The notes under the pieces are model-generated. The model saw only the letters and a list, made by a program, of their open reading frames with translations, was not told where the DNA came from and searched no databases. A stretch of DNA of 64,000 bases from Neurospora tetrasperma FGSC 2508. Its lineage: Eukaryota > Ascomycota > Sordariomycetes > Sordariales > Sordariaceae. Shown in pieces: positions 45,985-55,656 of the stretch (position 1 is its first letter; each line of letters starts with the position of its first letter). The position numbers and the translations under genes were made by a program. The DNA is taken from NCBI RefSeq assembly GCF_000213175.1, contig NW_009799099.1, forward strand, positions 3,315,599 through 3,379,598, given 5' to 3'.

Positions 45985-46436
45985 AATCTTTTGCCATTTT
46001 TTCTCCCCTTTTTGTGTGTTCATATCACTCAACATGACTACTTTCGACGTTGTTGCTTTTTTTTCTTCGCATCCACGATGAATCTTTACTTTTTCCTTTT
46101 GTTAAGGTTGTGACGAAAGCGGTGATTGTACCGCTGGCCAGGAACTCAGGAGCTGCCACCGTTTTTCCCAATGAAACGCTTGAAACATTGCTCGAAGAAC
46201 ATATGGGTCAAATCATTTAACTTTCTCGCACCTTCCAATTTCCATACCGAAACATGTTTAGTTGAAGTCGCCAGAAAGCACGAGTTATTCCGTGTTACCC
46301 TCTGTGCTGATACCACATCTTCCTATCATACATGTGCAACACTGCTTCCTCTTTCAAATCGACACGCATCAACTCACTACGAGTTCATTGAACTTACCTA
46401 ACTTCATCACATCGATTATGTACCAAAACATCGACC

Positions 46437-49259
46437 TCAACGCCGCTGACCACCACCGCCGCCGCCCAACCCGCCAAGGACGCCGCCCAACAACCCTCCA
46501 ACACCATTGGTCACACCACCAACTACATCGCCAACCCCTCCAAGCAAGTCGCCCTGTCCAATCTTGCCGACTCCGTCACCTAGGCCACCAGTAATACCCG
46601 TGACGGCACCACCGACACCCCGTCCGAGTCCTCCGACCACTCCTCCAAGTGGTCCACCAACTGTGTCGCCGAGGCCGCCGACTGTTCCGCCAACGGTATC
46701 GCCCTGTGGTTGCGCAACATGGGATGGCAAGTCAGCAAGTGATCGGTTAGGTCCCCGTCACGACGGGGTGTTTTTTAACCATTGCCAGATTCTCGACTCT
46801 TTTTGCCTCTATTATCCGCACACATGATCAGATGGAGCGTTGAAGAAACGAAACATGAAGCTGCAGATGAAGAAGGGAAAGGAGAGAAGGGGGGGGGGGG
46901 GGGGGGGGGGGNNNNNNNNNNNNNNNNNNNNNNNNNNNNNNNNNNNNNNNNNNNNNNNNNNNNNNNNNNNNNNNNNNNNNNNNNNNNNNNNNNNNNNNNN
47001 NNNNNNNNNNNNNNNNNNNNNNNNNNNNNNNNNNNNNNNNNNNNNNNNNNNNNNNNNNNNNNNNNNNNNNNNNNNNNNNNNNNNNNNNNNNNNNNNNNNN
47101 NNNNNNNNNNNNNNNNNNNNNNNNNNNNNNNNNNNNNNNNNNNNNNNNNNNNNNNNNNNNNNNNNNNNNNNNNNNNNNNNNNNNNNNNNNNNNNNNNNNN
47201 NNNNNNNNNNNNNNNNNNNNNNNNNNNNNNNNNNNNNNNNNNNNNNNNNNNNNNNNNNNNNNNNNNNNNNNNNNNNNNNNNNNNNNNNNNNNNNNNNNNN
47301 NNNNNNNNNNNNNNNNNNNNNNNNNNNNNNNNNNNNNNNNNNNNNNNNNNNNNNNNNNNNNNNNNNNNNNNNNNNNNNNNNNNNNNNNNNNNNNNNNNNN
47401 NNNNNNNNNNNNNNNNNNNNNNNNNNNNNNNNNNNNNNNNNNNNNNNNNNNNNNNNNNNNNNNNNNNNNNNNNNNNNNNNNNNNNNNNNNNNNNNNNNNN
47501 NNNNNNNNNNNNNNNNNNNNNNNNNNNNNNNNNNNNNNNNNNNNNNNNNNNNNNNNNNNNNNNNNNNNNNNNNNNNNNNNNNNNNNNNNNNNNNNNNNNN
47601 NNNNNNNNNNNNNNNNNNNNNNNNNNNNNNNNNNNNNNNNNNNNNNNNNNNNNNNNNNNNNNNNNNNNNNNNNNNNNNNNNNNNNNNNNNNNNNNNNNNN
47701 NNNNNNNNNNNNNNNNNNNNNNNNNNNNNNNNNNNNNNNNNNNNNNNNNNNNNNNNNNNNNNNNNNNNNNNNNNNNNNNNNNNNNNNNNNNNNNNNNNNN
47801 NNNNNNNNNNNNNNNNNNNNNNGGGGGGGGGGGGGAGTAAAAGCAGAGATAAAGGAAGGTCGAAAACTAAGGGAGTCCAAGAAGACTAGGACAACCAAAC
47901 AGAATGACAAAAACAGCAACATCACAGAGTCAAAGGGGGAAAACAAACTTACCAATCCTTTCCCAACACCTCCCACCGTCTGTCCCAACCCTTCACCCAG
48001 CCCTCCCACGGCGCCCAACGGACCGCCTTTGGCCAACCCATCCGTCGCCCCCTCCACTGTCCTTCCCAACCCTCCCGTCGCCGCACCCAACGTATCACCA
48101 ACACCACCAGCCGCCGCTCCAACCGTCTTGCCGACGCCACCACCACCAAGCGCGCCCTCAGCCGTGCGTCCAACAGTCTCGGTAATCCCCTTAGCCACCT
48201 GACCCGTAGTATCCAGCGTCGCCCCAGCCGTCTTACCGACATTCCCAACAAACCGCGAAGTGGGAATCATCGCCTCAGGCGCGTACTTCTTTTCCTTCTT
48301 CTTGGGCTTCTGGGCTTCCTGCTGTTGTTGTTGCTGTTGTTGGTCCCACTGAGCCTGCTCCTCCTGCGCCGCAGCAGCGACCTTCTGAGCCCGTTTAGTC
48401 GCCTCAACATCAGCAGCGGCAGTAGCCTTCTGGCGCGCCGTCTGTGGAGTTGGGACGTGGACCTTGGGGAGCGCAGTTTCGGGCTCGACCTTTATAGGTT
48501 TCGAAGGGCTCATCGCCTCGGACTTGCGCACGGCGCGCTTGATGTGCGCTGTCATGGTCGCCGGGCGGAGGTTGGGCTTGGGGTTGCCTTCGGCGTCGAG
48601 AGCAGGGGAGAAAGCCTTGGCGGGTGCAAGAGGTTTGGCGATCGAGGAGCTCGTGGCGCGGGCGCCGTGGCGAGTCAAACTGCCGTCGGGGTTGTGATGG
48701 TGGTGGGCGTGGTGACGGCGACCGGGGCGGTGCGAGCTGGTGCTCTCGTGCTTGCTGCCTTCCTCAAGATGTGTATGCGGTCTATGGCTCGATGTCTTGG
48801 TCGTCGAGGTGTGCGCGTGGGTATGGCCGCTGGTCGAGGGTTTCTTGGTGCTGGACGAGGATACTACCTCGCGGGGGTGGGTGCTGCTGCTGTGCACACG
48901 TGCCTTCTTCTCTGGGGTCGAGGTGGAAGTCGTCGGCTTCTTCTTGACAGCATGGTCGGTCGTCGCGATCTTATTCTCGTCGAGGGGCGCTGGTTTCGGC
49001 TTCTTCTTGACCACGTTGTCGGTTGTTTCGGCGAGGGGCGTCGACTTGGGCTTCGTCGAAGAGCTGCGATGCTTCACTTCTTTGACTGGCTTGGGCGCAT
49101 CCGTTGTTGCCGTCTTCGTTGTTGTCTTCTTGATTTTGGGGGCGGAAGCTGTTGGGTGTTTCGGTCCCTACGGGTAAGTCTGTGCACCAAAAGAGGAAAG
49201 TGGAGCCTCGACTTACAGACCGCAGCGGACGGCTGCTTGACCGTTGTTGCCGTTGGCAT
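46437..49259 (-). CDS. Gly/Val-rich repeat protein (LEA-like), crossing a gap
   Basis: Exon 2 (47953-49167) encodes a Lys/Ser/His-rich N half and then glycine repeats such as GGLGRTVEGATDGL and GVGDTLGAATGGL. Exon 3 (46437-46703) continues them (GDTVGGTVGGLGDTVGG). Both sides of the intron between them are phase 0 with GTAAGT and CACAG, so they clearly belong together; that intron holds the 911-N gap. Exon 1 at 49221-49259 (MPTATTVKQPSAA) is uncertain: the strong GTAAGT donor shifts the frame, and only a weak GTCTGT donor keeps it, giving about 506 residues. Regular short Gly/Val/Thr units recall LEA-type and other desiccation- or membrane-protecting proteins. No enzyme motif or signal peptide. 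Function is inferred from composition only. Confidence 0.6.
46753..46776 (+). other. GC hairpin followed by T run
   Basis: CCCCGTC and GACGGGG form a perfect 7-base stem with a 2-base loop, then GTG... and six Ts. It lies in the gap-bearing intron. It looks like a bacterial terminator but has no such role expected in a fungus; it could be chance. Confidence 0.3.
46889..46911 (+). repeat. Poly-G run at the left gap edge
   Basis: Twenty-three G bases run straight into the Ns. A matching run of 13 G is at the right edge. Confidence 0.9.
46912..47822. other. Assembly gap (911 N)
   Basis: All bases are N. The gap lies inside the last intron of the glycine-rich gene and is flanked by poly-G on both sides, so the missing DNA is probably a long G/C homopolymer or G-rich satellite that sequencing could not cross. 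The real length is unknown. Confidence 0.99.
47823..47835 (+). repeat. Poly-G run at the right gap edge
   Basis: Thirteen G bases directly after the Ns, in the same orientation as the run on the left edge. Confidence 0.9.
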
Positions 49260-50380
49260 GGTGCAGTAGCTTCGAGTGGGTAGCGGCTACTGAGAGATAG
49301 TGTGTCTCGGAGAATTTCGTGGCCTTGAAATGCGACGATCAGATCTATCTAGGATTAAAATCTTCTGGAACAGACACCCAGGAACTCGAGTCTGATATAT
49401 GTCGAGATTCAGGACATCATCACAAGACCATCCATCATTACCATCCTTTTCGCTGGGGCATCATCAGATCATGACGTCTAGAGAGATACAGGATTCCCTG
49501 AAACCGTGGGTGACGTCAAAAAGCATCCGAACCCCGCGATGCATGACTGTAACGGGCGGGAAGAGTGGACGCGATCGGGTCAGAACCAGGAAAGCCTGGA
49601 AAGCCAGGAAAAGGATGCCATGCAGAGATGCCTGTACGGGATGTGATTCGCGAAGATGCCTCCACTCGTAGCGAAGTGGTGTCCTCGACTGACGAATCCT
49701 CGCCACAATCAAGAATCAGCCCTGGGGCTGATTGGTCTCCTTTTCCGTTCCGAGTCGACCAACCACATTACTCTCGAGTTAGTTGATTTAGGGAGACCTG
49801 AGGCCGTAAATTGGAACATCATCACTGAGGTCTCTTGCTCTAGAGCTATCCATTGTCTAGCCTGACGAATGGCCATAAAATAGACCGAACACGTCAAGGT
49901 CAGTCCATCACAACTTGGCTATATTATTTTACGCATCCACGCGTTGTCATTATGCTTTTGAACCCAACCTCGCGGCAGTTCATGGTTGGAGAAATTCCCA
50001 AAAGATTGGCTGATATGTTTCTTAACTAGTTTATTTCCTGTCACAAATACTTCGGTCTTTCCCAACCACAACAAACAGTACTGAACTGTCCACATTCAGG
50101 TTATTCTTACGATTGCTGACCTGGATACATGGTATGACCTCCTTCAAATCTGATCAAAATCACATACTTGACAGATGGGAATCATGTCCAAACATACCTC
50201 ATTCCTCAAATAAGTGATGAACATCGCTAGTCTTGTGGGCTACTGCTTGAAGATTCAATCTGAGCAAGTAAAACTTGTAGTCATAAGTGTTAACGGTCGA
50301 AAATATCACTTCATTCTTCGCTTCTCTTGTTGTTGCCATGGACAACTGCCTCTACAACAGACAAGATCGCAGCAGGATCT
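49260..50380. other. Intergenic
   Basis: Contains the promoter of the glycine-rich gene at its left end. No other gene recognised. Confidence 0.45.
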
Positions 50381-50669
50381 GTGCTCGATCGTATACCCCT
50401 TTTTGAGGGCAGATTGAGCCAAGCGAGGTACCTGGTTTCCGAGTTCGTACTGCCGCATTCTGCTTCTCACTCCATACTTACTTGTCTTTGGTGCCTGAGC
50501 CAATGTAAAGTTTGGTAGGGCAGTTCGGTTTCTCCATCATAAGAGCGTAGCTCCCCCACACTCTGTCGCTGGGATCCGGGGTTGGCAGTGAGTAGAAAAA
50601 GTCAACACTTGGAAGTGCCGCGGAGCTAACCAGTTTTGAATCAATCTGTGCAACTTCTCGCGTGAACAT
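50381..50669 (-). pseudogene. Fragment of a fungal GIY-YIG-fold protein gene
   Basis: Reads LPSVDFFYSLPTPDP, SDRVWGSYALMMEKPN and CPTKLYIGSGTKDK, then after a frame break KYGVRSRMRQYELGNQVP and ALKKGYTIEH. GSYAL and KLYIGSGT fit the GIY-YIG pattern of a family repeated in sordariomycete genomes. The break near 50474-50481 is a TAAG-like 4-base insertion that creates a stop and looks like a splice donor, but the family sequence goes on straight after it. Past GYTIEH the match ends, so the C terminus is lost. No start context is clear. GIY-YIG proteins are often nucleases, but this fungal group is uncharacterised. Confidence 0.6.
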
Positions 50670-52467
50670 GACCAAATTAGTCTGCCTAGAGCTTGATGCA
50701 AAGAGAGAACACCTTCTTAGATGTACCTCGTGAGAAGTTGAACAGTATGAATCTTCAAGTCTGATGCTTAGGACTTCTTGGGGCCTGTTTCTGCTACTCT
50801 GATTTTTAAAGGACTCTGTTGGGTTGTTCCTACAATGGTCGTGTTCGCATGGTTGGTTCCCCTCAACACAGTGCATGGGGACAAAAGCGCGGCGTCGGGC
50901 CGGTTGAGCGTGGTAATTCACTCCTACGCAGAGACTTTCGTATCAAACTGAAAGCAGTCAAGATGGGAGACTCATCAGATGATCTTATCTTGTGTTGGGA
51001 TGTTTCAACACGTCTACCTCGAGGTTTTCCTCATCGCCACACGCTGTATCCCCCAAACCAGTTACTAGAATATTAAAGATACACATGCGAAGATTTAACC
51101 GCTTTCTATTCTTTCATGGATATCTTGTACGACTACCACATTTGTCTGTCGATTTCTCGTAGTGAGATGAAATCTAGGAGCGGTGACCGTCACCGGATTT
51201 GGTGTATTCCATGGAGCATTTACTGAAGAGAGTCTCGCGGGCCATTATCACTGCACGTTGTCGACTTTTCCAGCATTGCCAGCCGGCAAATGCGGTTGAC
51301 CAACTCACTTGTCCCTGCCCGAAATGTTTGTAGGAAGCTTGAGCAGGAGTTTCGTGGTGGAGTCATGAAGACAAGTGAAGGAAAGAGCGGGACGCCAGCG
51401 GGGTGACCCAGAATAGGCCGCGCTCCTTCCTCTATGGAGTGTCAAATATTTCAGTGACATGAATGACGTTTGCGATGGTTTGCTGAGAAACGCATCTCGG
51501 TTGGTACAACTTGTACTTAGTAGCGATGGGGGTGACGTGGAAACAAGTTTCGTAACTGAAGCATCCCGCCAGCCGGAAACTGCCAGTCGAAGTCGCCAAA
51601 CGCCAGCATGGATGATATCGCGACGTCTGAGGCTCATCCATAAAAGTCTTCTGGTATTACTCAACCTTTATCCGTTACAGCTATTTCAAAAAATAACATG
51701 ACTAGGCTGTAGTAACAGGACCAGACATGTCAAACATCTGATAACACTCTCCAGGTGCTGCTACCACATTCAAACTATGTGTCTAAATATCCCTGTGACT
51801 GTGTTCTTAAGTACTCATTTCCTCTGCGCTCATGATCTTACCATTGTACTCACATATGTTGCTGCTGTCCACCACCTGAGAGATATAAAGCCCCCTATTC
51901 TGCCTACCACAAAATCACGGACTTGTTGCAAAGGGAAACGAAACCTCATCAATGCGCAGTTCGACATAACGCGTAATTACATTCACTTGAACGCTTTCTG
52001 CCATGATATACCTGGCCTTTCATCTGATGTTGCTTCGATGACAGACCGTCACCGTGGAGACCAGGCCATGGTCCGAAAGTCCAAGAAACCAGGCGAATGA
52101 TTCCCTTCACTCGTCCCCTTCACTGCGTTCATACATTTAAGAACTTGCACTCGTGAACGGACCACCCTCGCACAACTTGTTATTTCTCAGGTGTTTATAA
52201 ATAGCCAAAATCTGCCCTCAAATCATCCTCACTTCGACTTTCTGGAGTTTAACCAGTCAACCCTCCAACCGACCCCAGATCCAACACCAGAGCATGCCAA
52301 TCCAAGGAAGCGGCAATCTCGATCTGGTGGTTCCCATTACCAATCCAAAAAATCTACAACTCCAGTCTCGTATTCCATTCCCTTGGTTAGTGTGCCTGCC
52401 CTGCACGCGATATACATCACATTGGTCAGTCAGTACTGACTGTGCAACTAGATATCCTCAATCCACG
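50670..52467. other. Intergenic, promoter side of the RRM-like gene
   Basis: About 1.8 kb without a supported gene. Holds the TATA box and probable leader intron (52387-52451, GTTAGT...CTAG with CTGAC) of the RRM-like gene. Confidence 0.45.
52196..52203 (+). promoter_or_regulatory. TATA box of the RRM-like gene
   Basis: TATAAATA about 265 bases before the ATG. With the probable leader intron removed, the leader is of ordinary length. Confidence 0.45.
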
Positions 52468-53604
52468 ATGTCGAATCAACGCAATAAATCACATTCTCTG
52501 CTAGACGCAAAGTCAGTTTGTTCGGATGATCAAAAGTCCGTTCAGGGGGCTCGCAACCGTTCAACATCCTCGAACGCTCGTACCAATGCATATGTCATCC
52601 CGGCCCAGCGTCGGGCAATGACGCCCAGCGACACACCCTCAGTGTCTGCGGCACTCGCCATCCTGGACTGGCGCCGCAAGGCCCAGACGCCTACCTCGAA
52701 CACAAGGTCTGCCACTGAACCGGTCCTAGTCACAAGGTCAACGTCGACTTCTTTCCGCCCAATGGATTCAGTGCAGGGTCTGGAGCCTACCTTCACAGCG
52801 GAGGAAAAGGTTCGCGCCGGTTTCTCTTGGCGCTATAAGGGCGACATCAGAAACCCTAAGAATTCTTCATTGGGAATTGCGCCGGACGACAATTGCGCCC
52901 TGTTTTTGACCAATCTCCCAGCCGGAACAACCCCCAAGATCCTTTTGGATGCGCTGGGCATTCACGCCCCTTTCGGACGCGTTTATGCGACATCCATTGC
53001 TCCCCCTACCGACGGTCGCTACAAAAGTGCTTGCGCGAAGATTACCATGTTTTTTCGCGAAGAGGCTGTTCGCGTCTTCCAGTTCATCGCGGGAGGCAAC
53101 CTGGGGATTGCAGGAAGAACCATCGCTGTGGTCTGGAATAGCAACAGATTGGCGCCGCAGACGGACCTGCCCCATAGCGCCTCCCGCGTGCTAGAGATCC
53201 TCGGTCCAATTGAGGTTGTGGATATCCACAGACTTTCGCGCTTCCTCGGGGCCAACATCAAATTCGACACACAGGATGTTACCACTGTCCGTGATGACAA
53301 AGACGAACGTCTCCTTCGCTGGACGTTCTGCTCCTTCCGCGCCCAGGCGCAGGTCGCTCGGAAGGCTTTAAGGGCCGAATGGCCCGGCCTCCATATCCGC
53401 TGGGGCATCGACCCTATGGCTGTGTCAGTGAACATGGTGCCAACCGCCATGAGCACGATGCTCCCCTTGTTCCCGCAGCAAAGGACGCCAGTGGCCGCTA
53501 GCGAGGTTAGCCATACCCCTGCGGACGACCTAATCAGCTTCGACTCTGATGTCGAGGAGGATTCGGACAGCGAGGAGGACAAGTCAGATATTTATGACTT
53601 CTGA
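52468..53604 (+). CDS. RRM-like RNA-binding protein, fungal family
   Basis: Single coding exon of 378 residues from the ATG at 52468 (MSNQRNKSHS). The frame is open further upstream to another ATG at 52294, but a probable leader intron lies between them, so the later ATG is preferred. Residues 1-140 are Ser/Thr-rich. Residues about 142-226 form an RRM with an RNP2-like ALFLTNLP and an RNP1-like SACAKITMF; aromatic RNP1 positions are only partly kept. A second fold follows (about 233-325), ending in WPGLHIRWGIDPM. The tail is strongly acidic (DSDVEEDSDSEEDKSD). This suits an mRNA-binding or developmental regulator, but no ortholog of known function is recognised. A truncated copy of its C-terminal part lies 0.7 kb downstream. 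Confidence 0.75.
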   Translation: MSNQRNKSHSLLDAKSVCSDDQKSVQGARNRSTSSNARTNAYVIPAQRRAMTPSDTPSVSAALAILDWRRKAQTPTSNTRSATEPVLVTRSTSTSFRPMDSVQGLEPTFTAEEKVRAGFSWRYKGDIRNPKNSSLGIAPDDNCALFLTNLPAGTTPKILLDALGIHAPFGRVYATSIAPPTDGRYKSACAKITMFFREEAVRVFQFIAGGNLGIAGRTIAVVWNSNRLAPQTDLPHSASRVLEILGPIEVVDIHRLSRFLGANIKFDTQDVTTVRDDKDERLLRWTFCSFRAQAQVARKALRAEWPGLHIRWGIDPMAVSVNMVPTAMSTMLPLFPQQRTPVAASEVSHTPADDLISFDSDVEEDSDSEEDKSDIYDF

Positions 53605-54262
53605 CAGATCGGAGCGAGGACCGGGGCGGACATTGTGATGTCCGGGAAGACTTGGGGTACGCCTTCGATCGGTGCTTTGAGGTTCGAAAGAGGCTCCCTC
53701 TTATCAACAACACTCAAGGTCCAGAGCAGCGTCTGAGAATATGCTGATTAGCTGAGCGGAGTCCCGGCGTTGTCAATTCCTCTTAACTCTTTGCCCGGTA
53801 TTTTGAGCAACATTCCTCCTTGCTCGGAGTTTGAGGCTGCGGCGGCTGCCACCAAAGGTTTAAGTCCGCTAGCGACTTTATCACCTTCGATTCGGAGAAC
53901 TGAAGAATAACCCTACGACTCGGAGGCTGGTCAGACTTTTACGGCGTCAATTGAGAGTAACAAGCGAAAAAGCGGTATATAGACTGCGTGCCATTTGGGA
54001 GATCGGAGTTGGGAACTTCATATTTTAGCTGCTCGGACTAGGGATGCTTGTGTTTACCTCAACTGATACCCTTGTTTATTTGGTCTTTTCGGATGGGATA
54101 TATTTCAGTGTGAATGAATCCTACCGTATGTTAGTGATATTCTCTGTTTCAACATGTTGGAGGGCGTGATTGTGGTGCGTCCACGATAAATTCTTGCGGT
54201 GACTCTCTCAACTTCGGTGTCGGTAGTATAAAACGCAGGGGCTACACAAAGAATACTAAGCA
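53605..54262 (+). other. Spacer between RRM-like gene and its truncated copy
   Basis: No coding frame. Holds the 3' end of the RRM-like gene. A TATAAAA (54227-54233) just before the truncated copy may be a preserved or chance promoter element. Confidence 0.4.
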
Positions 54263-54737
54263 ATCGACAACATCTTAACTTTATCCAGTCGCTTTCTTGA
54301 GGCCAACCTCAAGTTCAACACATACCTACCTAGGATATCACCATCCTCATTGAAGATGAGAAAGAGTGCGTAATCAAGTCGACCTTCTGTAGGTACCTAT
54401 CTTGGCTTCCGCGCGCAATGCTCTGAGGGCTGAGTAGCCAGGGTTGCACGAGTGCCACCTTCGCTGGACCCTCTGCTCCATCCGTGTCCAGGCGCAGGTG
54501 GCCCGAAAGGCTCTAAGGACCGAATGGCCGGGACTTCACTTCCGTTGGGGTATTGACCCCATGTTCTTGCCGATATACATGGTCCCGGATGTGGAGATTA
54601 CTGTGCGCTTGTCGCTTCCCGAGGGCGAGCCTCGGATGTCCACGGTCACTGTCCATGTCGGCGAGCATGAGTCCGTCGGCGACTTGATTATGTTCGAGTC
54701 GGATTCCGAGCCGGCAGAGAATATTTACGATGCATGA
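54263..54737 (+). pseudogene. Truncated tandem copy of the RRM-like gene
   Basis: From 54444 the frame reads HLRWTLCSIRVQAQVARKAL and WPGLHFRWGIDPM, nearly the same as LLRWTFCSFRAQAQVARKAL and WPGLHIRWGIDPM of the gene upstream. Upstream of that, broken similarity (FLEANLKFNT against FLGANIKFDT; then DITILIEDEKE) reaches back to about 54263 with indels. The RRM and N terminus are missing and no ATG precedes the frame. The last 60 codons have diverged but still end in an acidic SDSEPAENIYDA, like DIYDF of the parent. A partial duplication that has decayed, though the tail frame is still open. Confidence 0.75.
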
Positions 54738-55102
54738 GCACGTGACAGAAAGAGTCAGTAATTCCATGGAAGAGGTTGTTGCGCTCCTTCCATATGTTGA
54801 GGAAGTTGGATTTCGGCGTTTGGGAAGCAATGAAAGCGGATGCTGCATGCATGTACTTTGTCAGCTCACGATACCCTTTTCTCAGTCTCTGTCATTTGAT
54901 TCAACGTTCGATAATAATAGACAGATCCGTCCACATCTGACTAACTTCTATGCGATGCGCTTGAACATGAATTAATGCGTCAATCAGTCATAACCGTCGA
55001 GTGTCATCGGCGACCTTGACAGACACGAATCGTGAACGTCAGTGGGGCCAACTGCTGGGGTCTGTTAATATGGTCCACTTCCAAATCAAAAACACATCAG
55101 AA
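54738..55102. other. Intergenic before tRNA-Thr
   Basis: AT-rich; no gene seen. Confidence 0.5.
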
Positions 55103-55174
55103 GCCCGCATGGCTCAGTGGTAGAGCGCATCACTAGTAATGATGAGGTCGTCAGTTCGATTCTGGCTGTGGGCA
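55103..55174 (+). tRNA. tRNA-Thr (anticodon AGT), no intron
   Basis: Acceptor stem GCCCGCA pairs with TGTGGGC (one G-T), discriminator A. D arm GGCTCAGTGGTAGAGC, anticodon arm CATCA-CTAGTAA-TGATG, T arm with GTTCGATTC. AGT is the normal A34 (inosine) threonine anticodon. Length 72 bases. Confidence 0.9.
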
Positions 55175-55656
55175 ACGCCCAAAACAGAGCTTCTCTTTTT
55201 GCATTTTGTTGCTGCGTTACGTTTTTTTTGGCTTGATTGATGATTCGAATGCTCTTTGTTATTGTTGTCGTCGATGATTCAATGCAGGTTGCGTAGTTTG
55301 TGAGTTTGGTCGCTTGTGACACCCAAAGAAAATCATGAAGAAAGCATGGAATAATGTAGACAACTTTTTTTGTTTGAAGAAGGTAGAAATGTTCCAACGT
55401 AGAAAAAAAAAAAAAAAGGCATGGTTTAAAAGAAATTGTTGACTTGAGAGAGGATGAGCATGGAAATAATGCTTGCCGTAGCTGTTGTACAACACGGCAA
55501 AATTGCTAGCCGCTGCGATGCATCGATCAGGGGCATCATCATATGCAAACCCTCATCCTGGCGTATCATTCGGTAATCCCCGCCACTCTACTGCAACCAC
55601 CCATCCGGCATCCTCACCCCCTATCTCTTATCGCTTGCCCCGCTCCTGCCCACCGC
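55175..55656. other. Intergenic, 3' side of the P450 gene
   Basis: Nothing recognised apart from a poly-A run of about 15 bases near 55405. Confidence 0.5.

Noticed and set aside
46782-47889. Long frames running through the N gap
   Set aside because: They exist only because Ns contain no stop codons.
48325-49269. 314-codon plus-strand frame opposite the glycine-rich gene
   Set aside because: It is the antisense shadow of a repetitive coding exon; composition is biased and no domain is present.
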